The notes under the pieces were generated by a model that was not told where the DNA came from, made no database searches, and saw nothing but the letters and a program-made list of their open reading frames with translations. The translations under genes were made by a program, and so were the position numbers. Of a stretch of DNA of 50,645 nt, positions 25,602 to 33,656 are shown in pieces. Source of the stretch: Micromonospora arida (GTDB lineage Bacteria; Actinomycetota; Actinomycetes; Mycobacteriales; Micromonosporaceae); assembly GCF_003857035.1 (NCBI RefSeq), contig NZ_QGSY01000213.1, forward strand, positions 1 to 50,645, written 5' to 3'. Each line of letters opens with the position of its first letter. The first letter of the stretch is position 1.

Positions 25602-27233
25602 GTGCATCAGTTGCTGATCGCGGGTCGGTACCGGCTGCTCGACCTGGTCGGCACCGGCGGTATGGGCCGGGTGTGGCTTGCTCGTGACGAGATGTTGCAT
25701 CGCGACGTGGCGGTGAAGGAGGTCGTGCCGCCGTCCTGGCTGGCCGAGACCGAGCGCGCGGAGTTGCGGCTACGAACCCTGCGTGAGGCACGCACCGCCG
25801 CCCGGCTCAACCACCCCAACGTGGTCCGCCTCTACGACGTGGTGCACGACCGGGAGAGCCCCTGGATCGTGATGGAGTACGTGCCGTCGCGGTCGGTGCA
25901 GCAGATCATCAGCGCCGAGGGGCCACTGAGCCCGCAGCGCACCGCCCGGATCGGGCTGGCGGTGCTCGCGGCGTTGCGGGCTGCCCACGCCGCCGGGGTG
26001 CTGCACCGCGACGTGAAGCCGCACAACGTGCTGGTGGCCGACGACGGGCGGGTGGTGCTCACCGACTTCGGGCTGGCCACCTTCGACGGTGGCGACGGTG
26101 CGATGACCGGGCCCGGCACGGTGCTCGGCTCACCGCAGTTCGTCGCCCCCGAGCGGGCCCGCGAAGGAGTGTCCGACGCGCGTACCGACCTGTGGTCGCT
26201 GGGCGCGACGCTCTACGCGACGGTCGAGGGGCAGTCACCGTACGCGAGGTCAAGCGCGATGGCGACGCTCAGCGCGCTGGCCACCGAACCACCCGATCCG
26301 ATGCGTCGGGCCGGTCCGTTGCGTCCCGTCATCACCGGCCTGTTGCAGCGCGACCCCTGGCGACGGTTGACCGCCATCGAGGCGGAGCCGCTACTGCGCA
26401 GCGCCGCGGCGAGCCAGGACGAGCCCGCCGGGCCGGTCCGGTCCTCGGCCGTCGCGGCGCTGCTCAGTGCCGGCCGGGCCATCGCACCCCACCCGGTCGA
26501 ACCGGTGGCCCCGCCGGACGAGCCGGCCACGCCAGCCCCGAGCCCACGCCCGCGGCACCCACCCGGCCGGCGACGGCGCCTGATCGCCCTGGGTGGCGCG
26601 GCCACCGCTCTGCTCGTCGCGGGAGGCGTCACGCTGGCCCTGGTCAACCGAGGCGATGAGCGGATTCCACCGTCCGGCTCGGGTGGTGGCGCACCGACCT
26701 CCCGGCCGGCGGCGTTCGCGTGCGCGTCGTCCCCGCCACCGGCGGCGACCCCGGTGGTGTCGGTGTCACCGCCAGCCGACGTGAAGTACGGGCTGCGCGA
26801 GGGTTGGACCTGGTACGACGACCCGACCGGGTTTCGGATCGCCGCGCCGGTGGGTTGGGCGCGCTGGACCGAGGGCTCGGTGACCTGTTTCCGGAAATCC
26901 GGTGGGTCCCGGGTGCTCAGTGTCGAGGCGGGGCCGGCCCGCGCGGACCCGGTGGCGTACTGGAAGGCCGAGGAGACTCGACTGACCGCGAGCGCCGCGC
27001 TGCCGGGCTATCGCAAGGTGGACATCTCCGCGATGGACATCTTCAAGGGTGGCGCGGTCTGGGAGTGTGGCTGGCAGAACGCCGTCGGCGTTCCGGTGCA
27101 CAGCTTCCGGCTGTTGGCCAACACCTCGGCCGACCGTTCCTACACCGTCTCGTGGTTGACAGAAGAGTTCGACTGGCAGGTCAACGCGGCATACTTGCCG
27201 ATGATCCGGCAGAGCTTCACCCCCACCCTGTGA
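25602..27233 (+). CDS. Membrane Ser/Thr protein kinase (second of a tandem pair)
   Basis: This 543-residue paralogue of the preceding kinase has a glycine loop GTGGMGRVW, Lys39, HRDVKPHNV with Asp137, DFG at 155-157 and an intact APE. The catalytic core is almost identical in places (LTDFGLATFDGGDGAMT in both). A Pro-rich linker, one transmembrane helix (RLIALGGAATALLVAGGVTLALV) and an extracytoplasmic domain of about 150 residues follow. That domain holds Cys in FACASS, VTCFRKS and WECGW, which could form a disulfide. GTG 25602 follows GAGGGGGAG; a longer frame reaches 25521. Confidence 0.92.
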   Translation: MHQLLIAGRYRLLDLVGTGGMGRVWLARDEMLHRDVAVKEVVPPSWLAETERAELRLRTLREARTAARLNHPNVVRLYDVVHDRESPWIVMEYVPSRSVQQIISAEGPLSPQRTARIGLAVLAALRAAHAAGVLHRDVKPHNVLVADDGRVVLTDFGLATFDGGDGAMTGPGTVLGSPQFVAPERAREGVSDARTDLWSLGATLYATVEGQSPYARSSAMATLSALATEPPDPMRRAGPLRPVITGLLQRDPWRRLTAIEAEPLLRSAAASQDEPAGPVRSSAVAALLSAGRAIAPHPVEPVAPPDEPATPAPSPRPRHPPGRRRRLIALGGAATALLVAGGVTLALVNRGDERIPPSGSGGGAPTSRPAAFACASSPPPAATPVVSVSPPADVKYGLREGWTWYDDPTGFRIAAPVGWARWTEGSVTCFRKSGGSRVLSVEAGPARADPVAYWKAEETRLTASAALPGYRKVDISAMDIFKGGAVWECGWQNAVGVPVHSFRLLANTSADRSYTVSWLTEEFDWQVNAAYLPMIRQSFTPTL

Positions 27234-27336
27234 CACGGTCCGATGTGGACTCTTTGGGTGATGCCCCTGCGGCGCCGACGCTGACTACAGTGGCGTAGTT
27301 TTGGGCGCTCAAGATCCCTGGGGAGGGTGAGCCGAG

Positions 27337-28146
27337 ATGATGGGACCGCAACACGCGCTGTCCGGCGCGGCGGTGTGGCTGGCTGGCTCCTGGGCGTTGG
27401 AGCAGTTCGCCGACTACCACCAGTCGCCGCTCGCGTTGGCGGTGGGCACCGCGGTGTGCGCCGGTGGCGCGCTCTTTCCCGACCTCGACATGTCGGGCAA
27501 GGTGACCAAGAACCAGGGCGGGGCCACCGTGGCCCGTACCTTCGGAGTCTTCTCGCTCTTCGCCGCCGAGGTGATGGAAAAGATTTCTCTCGGGGTCTAC
27601 TACGCCACCAAGCTCAGCAGGGACCCCCGCCGCAACAACGGGCACCGGACGCTGACCCACACGCTGCCGTTCACAGTGCTGGTCGGCTGGGGCACCACCG
27701 CGCTCTGCGCCGCGTACGGCAAGTGGGCGGTCATCACCATCCTGTTCTTCATGTTCGGCCTGGCGCTGCGCGGGCTGTTCGACGAGTGGGCCGAGCGGGC
27801 CGGGTGGGTGATCATCACTCTCGCGTCGGCCGGGGCGGCCTGGTTCACCTTCGCCAACCTGCCGGGCGGACGCGGCTATCCGCTGATCGGCACCGCGCTG
27901 GGCGTGGGCTGCTTCGTGCACATCCTCGGCGACATGATCACCAGAGCGGGCGTGCCGATCCTCTGGCCGATCCCGATCAAGCGGCGCATGTGGATGATGA
28001 TCGGCCTGCCGAACAGCATCGCCCTGCGCGTCGGCAGCAAGGCCGAAGTGGTCGGGATGCGCATCGCCCTGACCGTCGTCTCGGCGCTCGCCACCGTCGG
28101 CCTGATCGCGCCCTCGGTGCTGAGCCGCTTCGACATCGACATATGA
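27337..28146 (+). CDS. YdjM-like membrane-bound metal-dependent hydrolase
   Basis: This 269-residue protein belongs to the YdjM/DUF457 family. The spread-out metal ligands are visible: GPQHALSGA at the N-terminus, ALFPDLDMSG, NGHRTLTHTLPF and CFVHILGDMITRAGVPILWP. Several hydrophobic segments place it in the membrane. In E. coli YdjM is LexA-regulated and linked to membrane maintenance; the enzymatic activity of the family is unproven. GGGAGGG precedes ATG 27337 (an ATG doublet). Its stop overlaps the start of the next gene in ATGA, so they are one transcription unit. Confidence 0.88.
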   Translation: MMGPQHALSGAAVWLAGSWALEQFADYHQSPLALAVGTAVCAGGALFPDLDMSGKVTKNQGGATVARTFGVFSLFAAEVMEKISLGVYYATKLSRDPRRNNGHRTLTHTLPFTVLVGWGTTALCAAYGKWAVITILFFMFGLALRGLFDEWAERAGWVIITLASAGAAWFTFANLPGGRGYPLIGTALGVGCFVHILGDMITRAGVPILWPIPIKRRMWMMIGLPNSIALRVGSKAEVVGMRIALTVVSALATVGLIAPSVLSRFDIDI

Positions 28147-29051
28147 CCGATCCGGCGCCGGCGATCCCGCCGGCCGAGGACGAACGCGTACCGGAGTTCT
28201 GCCGCGACCTGGGGCTGCCCGGTCTCGCCGACGTGCACGTGCACTTCCTGCCGCCGCGCCTGCTGCGTCGGGTGTGGGCCTACTTCGACGCCGCCGGGCC
28301 ACTGGTCGGCACCGAGTGGCCGATCCGCTACCGGTGGAGCGACGCCGACCGGGTGGCGCATCTGCGCCGGCTCGGGGTGCGGGCGTTCAGTGCCCTGGCG
28401 TACGCGCACCGACCGGGCATGGCGGCGGAACTCAACCGTTGGACGCTGGACTTCGCCCGCGACACCCCCGGGTGCCTGGCCTCGGCCACGTTCTACCCCG
28501 AGCCGGAGGCCCCCGGGTACGTCGAGGCGGCCCTCGCCGAAGGTGCCCGAGTGCTCAAGGTGCACCTACAGGTCGGCGGCTTCGCACCGACCGATCCGGC
28601 GCTGGACCCGGTGTGGGGGATGCTGTCCGACGCGGGTGTGCCGGTGGTGGTGCACGCCGGGCACGCACCGGTGGGGACGGCCAACACCGGTCCGGACCCG
28701 TTCGCCGCCCTGCTCGCCCGCCACCCTCGGCTGACCGCCGTGGTGGCGCACCTGGGCGCCCCGGACTACCGGGCCTTCCTGGACCTCGCCGAGACGTACG
28801 AGCGGGTCCGGCTGGACACCACAATGGCCTTTACGCCCTTCTTCGACCATTTTGTCCCCTTTCCCGCTGAGGAGCTGCCCCGGTTGCGCGACCTGGGGCT
28901 GGCCGGCAAGGTGCTGCTGGGCAGCGACTTCCCGAACATCCCGTACCCGTACGCCGACCAGGTGACCGGGCTGGCCCGACTGGACCTGGGCGACGACTGG
29001 CTACGCGCGGTCTGCTGGAACAGCGCCGCCACCCTCTTCAACCTGCCCTGA
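28143..29051 (+). CDS. Amidohydrolase 2-type metal-dependent hydrolase
   Basis: This 302-residue TIM-barrel protein has the amidohydrolase-2 (ACMSD-like) signature: ADVHVHF at 30-35 (His32, His34), HAGHAP near 180, VVAHLGAP near 200 and GSDFPNIPYPY near 262 with the terminal Asp. This group includes decarboxylases and lactonases that use a mononuclear Zn. Substrate is unknown. Start ATG 28143 overlaps the YdjM-like gene by 4 bp, which shows translational coupling. Confidence 0.88.
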   Translation: MTDPAPAIPPAEDERVPEFCRDLGLPGLADVHVHFLPPRLLRRVWAYFDAAGPLVGTEWPIRYRWSDADRVAHLRRLGVRAFSALAYAHRPGMAAELNRWTLDFARDTPGCLASATFYPEPEAPGYVEAALAEGARVLKVHLQVGGFAPTDPALDPVWGMLSDAGVPVVVHAGHAPVGTANTGPDPFAALLARHPRLTAVVAHLGAPDYRAFLDLAETYERVRLDTTMAFTPFFDHFVPFPAEELPRLRDLGLAGKVLLGSDFPNIPYPYADQVTGLARLDLGDDWLRAVCWNSAATLFNLP

Positions 29052-29067
29052 CCCCACGGCTCAGCTC

Positions 29068-29144
29068 CGCGATCTTGCACTTTCTGTCCCGACACAAGGT
29101 GCACATCCATCCATATCGGCAACAGGAACTGCAAGATCGGCGCG
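29068..29144. repeat. Palindromic intergenic element, copy 3
   Basis: It has the same orientation as copy 1 and shares GATCTTGCAC, CTGTCCCGACACAAGG and the terminal GCAAGATCGGCGC. The outer 9-bp arms (29071-29079 with 29130-29138) are perfect. It lies 16 bp past the amidohydrolase stop and before the LacI promoter. Confidence 0.8.
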
Positions 29145-29204
29145 GACTGCTCGCTACGCGGGCTCGGGGCCGCGCACCCGCTGAATTCTTTTCGACATCG
29201 GCTA

Positions 29205-29234
29205 TTGACGTCGCCGTAACAGGTGGCCTAGCGT
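29205..29234 (+). promoter_or_regulatory. Candidate promoter of the LacI-sugar operon
   Basis: TTGACG (29205-29210) and TAGCGT (29229-29234) are separated by 18 bp and match housekeeping sigma-70 boxes. Transcription would start near 29241, just before the operator at 29247. Confidence 0.55.
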
Positions 29235-29246
29235 CCTGTCGAACCG

Positions 29247-29270
29247 CTTCGTCGAAACGCTTCGACGAAG
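29247..29270. promoter_or_regulatory. LacI-family operator
   Basis: CTTCGTCGAA (29247-29256) and TTCGACGAAG (29261-29270) are exact inverted repeats around ACGC. The centre CGAAACGCTTCG is a textbook LacI/GalR-type site. It lies immediately downstream of the -10 box, where a bound repressor blocks transcription, and 40 bp before the regulator gene. Confidence 0.8.
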
Positions 29271-29309
29271 TTCGGGAGCGGTCCCACCCCAGGCCGGAGG
29301 AGGTGCGCG

Positions 29310-30350
29310 GTGGCCACCATGCACGACGTCGCCCGCCTCGCGCAGGTCTCGGTCAGCACCGTCTCGTACGTGCTCACCGGCACCCGGCCGATCTCGCAGG
29401 CCACCCGCAACAAGGTGCTCGCCGCGATGGCACAGCTCGACTACCAGCCCAACGCGATGGCCCGCGGGCTGGCCAGCCGCCGCAGCCGGATCCTCGGCCT
29501 GCTGATGCCGATGGACGAACGCGGCCTCGGCGCCACCGAGACCGCGTTCGTCACCGGTGCCGCCGCCGCGGCCAGCGTCGCCGGCTACCACCTGGTGCTC
29601 TCGCCGGTGGGCGGGGGCGACCTCGACGACCTGCGTCGGCTGGCCAGTCAGCGGATGCTCGACGGGGTCGTGCTGATGGAGGTCCAGCTGGCCGACGAGC
29701 GGGTCACAGTGCTCCAGGAGGCGGGGGTGCCGCTGGTGCTGATCGGCCGCACCGACGACACCAGCACGCTCTCCTACGTCGACATCGACTTCGACCAGAC
29801 CGTCCGGGAAGCCGTCGCGCACCTGGCCGGCCTCGGGCATCGGCGGATCGTCTACGTCAACCACTCGGCCGCCACGTTGGCCAGCGGTTACGGGCCCGCG
29901 CTGCGTACCCGTGACGCCTTCACCGCGGCGATGACCGGGCACGGCCTGGAGCCGGTGATGATCGCGGCCGAGGACAGCGCCGCCGGCGGGCGGGCCGCCC
30001 TGGCCGCCGCGTTCGCGCAGGCCCCGGAACTGACCGCGGTGCTGGCCATGAACGAGACGGCGATCTTCGGCATCCTCGGCGAGCTGACCGGCCGCGGGTT
30101 GTCCGTGCCCGACGACGTCTCCGTCGTCTCGATGGTCACCTCGCCGCAGGTCGCCGAACTGGCCACCCCGGCGCTGACCGCGATGACGTCACCCGGTTCG
30201 GCGCTCGGCCGGATCGCGATCGAGGCGCTGACGCGCCACCTGGACGGCCCCGCTGACCTTCGTCACCAGCAACTGCTGCCGTGCACGTTGGAGATCCGGG
30301 GGTCGACCGCAGCGCCACGAAGCCGCCAGCCAATGGTGGCCGACAAGTAG
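29310..30350 (+). CDS. LacI family transcriptional regulator
   Basis: This 346-residue protein has an N-terminal LacI helix-turn-helix (MHDVARLAQVSVSTVSYVLTGTRPIS) with the hinge helix YQPNAMARGLASRRS, followed by a periplasmic-binding-like sugar-sensing domain (GLLMPMDERGLGA to about 330). GTG 29310 is 6 bp after AGGAGG and is preferred over ATG 29319. It is the first gene of an operon with an ABC importer, alpha-xylosidase and beta-glucosidase. It probably represses this operon through the palindrome at 29247 until a xyloglucan-derived sugar is bound. Confidence 0.92.
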   Translation: MATMHDVARLAQVSVSTVSYVLTGTRPISQATRNKVLAAMAQLDYQPNAMARGLASRRSRILGLLMPMDERGLGATETAFVTGAAAAASVAGYHLVLSPVGGGDLDDLRRLASQRMLDGVVLMEVQLADERVTVLQEAGVPLVLIGRTDDTSTLSYVDIDFDQTVREAVAHLAGLGHRRIVYVNHSAATLASGYGPALRTRDAFTAAMTGHGLEPVMIAAEDSAAGGRAALAAAFAQAPELTAVLAMNETAIFGILGELTGRGLSVPDDVSVVSMVTSPQVAELATPALTAMTSPGSALGRIAIEALTRHLDGPADLRHQQLLPCTLEIRGSTAAPRSRQPMVADK

Positions 30351-30426
30351 ATGGCCCGCCGCCGCGCTGCAACGCGACGACGGGCCCCGTGAAGTACCGG
30401 CTAGATACTCAACGAGGAGGATGGTA

Positions 30427-31731
30427 ATGCAGCGATTCCGCCGGCTCGTCGCCGCGATCGCCCTGGCGGCGACAGCGACGACCACCGTGGCCGCCTGCGG
30501 CGGTGGTGACAACGGGGACAGCAGCGACGCCAAGGTTCTCAAGCTCTGGCACTACGAGAGCGAGAACAGCGCCATGGGGGTCGGCTGGAACCGGGCGATC
30601 GAGCTCTTCAAGTCCGAGCACCCGGGCGTCGAGGTGCGCTTCGAGCGCAAGGCGTTCGAGCAGATCCAGCAGAACGCGGGCATGATCATCAACTCGTCCG
30701 AGGGCCCGGACATCATGGAGTACAACAAGGGCAACGCGACCGCCGGGCTGCTCTCCTCCCAGGGCCTGCTGGCCGATCTGAGCAGCGAGGCCGACAAGCG
30801 TGGCTGGGCCGGCAAGCTCAGCCCCAGCCTGCAGACCACCGCCCGGTACAGCGACAAGGGCGTGATGGGCTCCGGCAAGTGGTTCGGTGTGCCGAACTAC
30901 GGCGAGTACGTCACGGTCTACTACAACAAGGACCTGTTCCAGCAGAACGGCGTCAAGGTCCCGACCACCATGGCCGAGATGACCGCCGCGATGGACACCT
31001 TCGTCGGCAAGGGCGTCACCCCGCTGGGCATGGCCGGCGCCGAGTACCCGGCCGGGCAACTCTTCTACCAGCTCGCCCTCTCCAAGGGCGACCGGCAGTT
31101 CGTCGACAACTACCAGCTCTACAAGAACCCGGTCGACTTCAAGGCCGACCCGCTCAAGTACGGCGCGGACACCTTCGCCCAGTGGGTGCAGAAGGGCTAC
31201 GTCGCGAAGAACTCGGCCAGCCTCAAGGCCGAGGACATGGGCACCGCCTTCATCGGCGGCAAGGTTCCGATGATCGTCTCCGGTAGCTGGTGGTACGGCC
31301 GGTTCAAGACCGAGATGAAGGCCAACTGGGACACCTTCCTCTTCCCCGGCAACACCCTGCAGGCCGGCTCCTCCGGCAACCTCTGGGTGGTCCCGGAGAA
31401 CAGCAAGGCCAAGAGCCTGGCGTACGACTTCATCGACATCACCCTGCGTCCGGAGATCCAGGACCTGATCGGAAACAACGGTGGTGTTCCGGTCGCCGCT
31501 GACGCGTCGAAGATCAGCGACCCGAAGGACCGCAAGCTGATCGAGGACTTCAACACGGTCAGCAAGCAGGACGGGCTCGCCTTCTACCCGGACTGGCCGG
31601 TCCCCGGCTACTACGACGTGCTGGTCTCCGGCTTCCAGGGTCTGATCAACGGCTCGAAGTCGCCCGACCAGGTTCTCGACACGATCGCCAAGCCGTACGC
31701 CGATGGCGTCAAGGAGATCACCGGCAAGTGA
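30427..31731 (+). CDS. Sugar ABC transporter substrate-binding lipoprotein
   Basis: This 434-residue CUT1 binding protein has a signal peptide and lipobox VAAC before GGGDNG. The mature part opens with LKLWHYESENSAMGVGWNRAIELF, typical of oligosaccharide-binding proteins. ATG 30427 is preferred because AGGAGG ends 6 bp before it; ATG 30421 abuts the site. Together with the enzymes of this operon it probably captures xyloglucan oligosaccharides or isoprimeverose. The sugar is inferred from context, not from the binding-site residues. Confidence 0.9.
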   Translation: MQRFRRLVAAIALAATATTTVAACGGGDNGDSSDAKVLKLWHYESENSAMGVGWNRAIELFKSEHPGVEVRFERKAFEQIQQNAGMIINSSEGPDIMEYNKGNATAGLLSSQGLLADLSSEADKRGWAGKLSPSLQTTARYSDKGVMGSGKWFGVPNYGEYVTVYYNKDLFQQNGVKVPTTMAEMTAAMDTFVGKGVTPLGMAGAEYPAGQLFYQLALSKGDRQFVDNYQLYKNPVDFKADPLKYGADTFAQWVQKGYVAKNSASLKAEDMGTAFIGGKVPMIVSGSWWYGRFKTEMKANWDTFLFPGNTLQAGSSGNLWVVPENSKAKSLAYDFIDITLRPEIQDLIGNNGGVPVAADASKISDPKDRKLIEDFNTVSKQDGLAFYPDWPVPGYYDVLVSGFQGLINGSKSPDQVLDTIAKPYADGVKEITGK

Positions 31732-31798
31732 CACGGCGAGCGGCGGGCGCGACCGGCACGACCGGCGCGCCCGCCAGCCCCGCCGGGAAGGATCTTCC

Positions 31799-32767
31799 AT
31801 GGCTGTCTCCGAGACGGTCGCCGCCACACCGCCGGCCGCGACCCCCACCCCGCCCGCGCCCAGCCGCAGACGCCGCGGCCGCAACGCGGCGTACTGGCTC
31901 TACCTGCTCCCCGGAGCGGTGCTCTTTCTCCTGGTCATCGGTGCGCCGCTGGTCGGCACCCTCTACCTGTCGCTGACCAAGTGGTCCGGCATCGGCGACC
32001 CCCGGTGGGTCGGCCTGGACAACTACCAGCAGTTGCTGCAGGACGACGTGTTCTGGGCGTCGTTCCGCAACACCGTCTGGATGCTCGTCGCGATGGTGGT
32101 GGTGCCCACAGTGCTCGGGCTGCTGCTCGCCGCGGTGCTCTTCGACGTCATCGGCCGCCGGTTCAAGCCCCGCACCGCCGCCGCGTTGCGGGCCGCGTTC
32201 TACCTCCCGCAGGTGCTGCCCGTCGTGGTGGCCGGCATCGTCTGGGGCTGGATCCTGCGCCCCGACGGCGCGTTCAACAGCCTCCTCGACGCGGTCGGTC
32301 TCGGGGCGTTACGCCACGACTGGCTCGGCGACCCGGGCACCGCCCTGCCGGCCGTGATGGCCGTGATGATCTGGGTGCAGATCGGCTACCCGGTGGTCGT
32401 CTTCATGGCGGCGTTGCAGCGGGTCGACCCCGAGTTGTACGAGGCGGCCGAGGTCGACGGTGCGAACTGGCTGCACCGGTTCCGGGCGATCACCCTTCCG
32501 CAGATCCGGCCGGAGACCTTCGTGGTGGCCCTGACCTGCACCATCGCCGCGTTGAAGGTGTTCGGGCCGATCTTCGCCCTGACCCGGGGCGGCCCGGACA
32601 ACGCCACGAACGTGCCGTCGTACTTCGCCTACTACACGTTCTTCAAGAAGCTGCAGGTCGGCTACGGCTCCGCGATCTCCATGGTGCTGACACTGATCAT
32701 CGTGGTGGTGGCCGGGATCTTCATCTGGATGCAGGCCCGCAGCGAGCGCCGGGACCGGGGGTTCTGA
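31799..32767 (+). CDS. Sugar ABC transporter permease (MalF type)
   Basis: This 322-residue permease has a Pro/Ala-rich cytoplasmic N-terminus, then six transmembrane segments. The EAA loop is LYEAAEVDGANWLHRFRAITLPQI. ATG 31799 follows GGGAAGG and matches the usual start of the family; an upstream in-frame start lies inside the binding-protein gene. The next permease starts one base after its stop. No ATPase gene is present in the operon. Confidence 0.92.
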   Translation: MAVSETVAATPPAATPTPPAPSRRRRGRNAAYWLYLLPGAVLFLLVIGAPLVGTLYLSLTKWSGIGDPRWVGLDNYQQLLQDDVFWASFRNTVWMLVAMVVVPTVLGLLLAAVLFDVIGRRFKPRTAAALRAAFYLPQVLPVVVAGIVWGWILRPDGAFNSLLDAVGLGALRHDWLGDPGTALPAVMAVMIWVQIGYPVVVFMAALQRVDPELYEAAEVDGANWLHRFRAITLPQIRPETFVVALTCTIAALKVFGPIFALTRGGPDNATNVPSYFAYYTFFKKLQVGYGSAISMVLTLIIVVVAGIFIWMQARSERRDRGF

Positions 32768-32768
32768 C

Positions 32769-33656
32769 ATGGCCGTCACGCTCACACCGAGCACGGCGCC
32801 GGTGACGCCGGCCCGGCCCGTACGCGATCGACACCACCGCGGCGTCAGCCGCTGGGTGGTGCTCGCCCTGGTCACCCTCGGCGCGCTCGTCATGCTGGTG
32901 CCGTTCGCGTTCATGCTGCTCAACGCGTTCAAGTCGCCCGGCGACTACTCCTCGGGCGGCCCGCTGAGCTGGCCGACGGAGTTCTACACCAAGGGTCTGC
33001 GCACGTACTGGACCGAGGTGAACTTCCCGCTGAAGTTCTGGAACTCGGCGATCATCGCCGGCTCGGTGGCCGTGCTCGGCGTCGCCGTGTCACTGCTCAA
33101 CGCGTACGCCCTGGGCATCGGCCGGGTCCGGGGCCGGCTGTGGATCGTCGGTCTCTTCCTGCTGGCCAACATGCTGCCGCAGGAGGCGCTGATCTACCCG
33201 CTGTACTACGTGGCGAAGCAGGTCGGCCTCTACAACACCCAGCTCTCGGTGATCATCATCTTCACCGTGATCCAGAGCGCGTTCGGCACCTACCTGCTCG
33301 CCTCGGTGATGGGCACGTTCCCGCGCTCGCTGCTGGAGGCCGCCGCCCTGGACGGCGCCGGCAAGTGGACGGTGCTGTGGCGGGTGGTCTTCCCCAACCT
33401 GCGACCCACCCTCGCGGTGCTGCTCATCTTCTTCTTCATCTGGACGTGGAACGAGTTCCTCATCCCGCTGGTCATGCTGATCGACAACCAGACGCAGACC
33501 ATTCCGGTCGCGCTCGCGTCGTTGCAGGGCGACCGGCTGATGGACGCTCCGACCACCAATGCCGGCGCGCTGATCAGCCTGGTGCCGGCCATCCTCTTCT
33601 TCCTCATCTTCCAGCGCACTCTGGCGCGCGGCATCACGGCAGGAGCCGAGAAGTGA
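32769..33656 (+). CDS. Sugar ABC transporter permease (MalG type)
   Basis: This 295-residue MalG-type permease has six hydrophobic segments and the EAA loop LLEAAALDGAGKWTVLWRVVFPNL. It ends in the characteristic [15 protein letters not shown]. It forms the import pore with the preceding permease. Its stop overlaps the GTG start of the alpha-xylosidase gene, so import and hydrolysis genes are translationally coupled. Confidence 0.92.
   Translation: MAVTLTPSTAPVTPARPVRDRHHRGVSRWVVLALVTLGALVMLVPFAFMLLNAFKSPGDYSSGGPLSWPTEFYTKGLRTYWTEVNFPLKFWNSAIIAGSVAVLGVAVSLLNAYALGIGRVRGRLWIVGLFLLANMLPQEALIYPLYYVAKQVGLYNTQLSVIIIFTVIQSAFGTYLLASVMGTFPRSLLEAAALDGAGKWTVLWRVVFPNLRPTLAVLLIFFFIWTWNEFLIPLVMLIDNQTQTIPVALASLQGDRLMDAPTTNAGALISLVPAILFFLIFQRTLARGITAGAEK

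Noticed and set aside
23812..27233. PknB-type PASTA kinases
   Set aside because: The extracytoplasmic parts contain no PASTA repeats, and there is no division or cell-wall gene cluster nearby.
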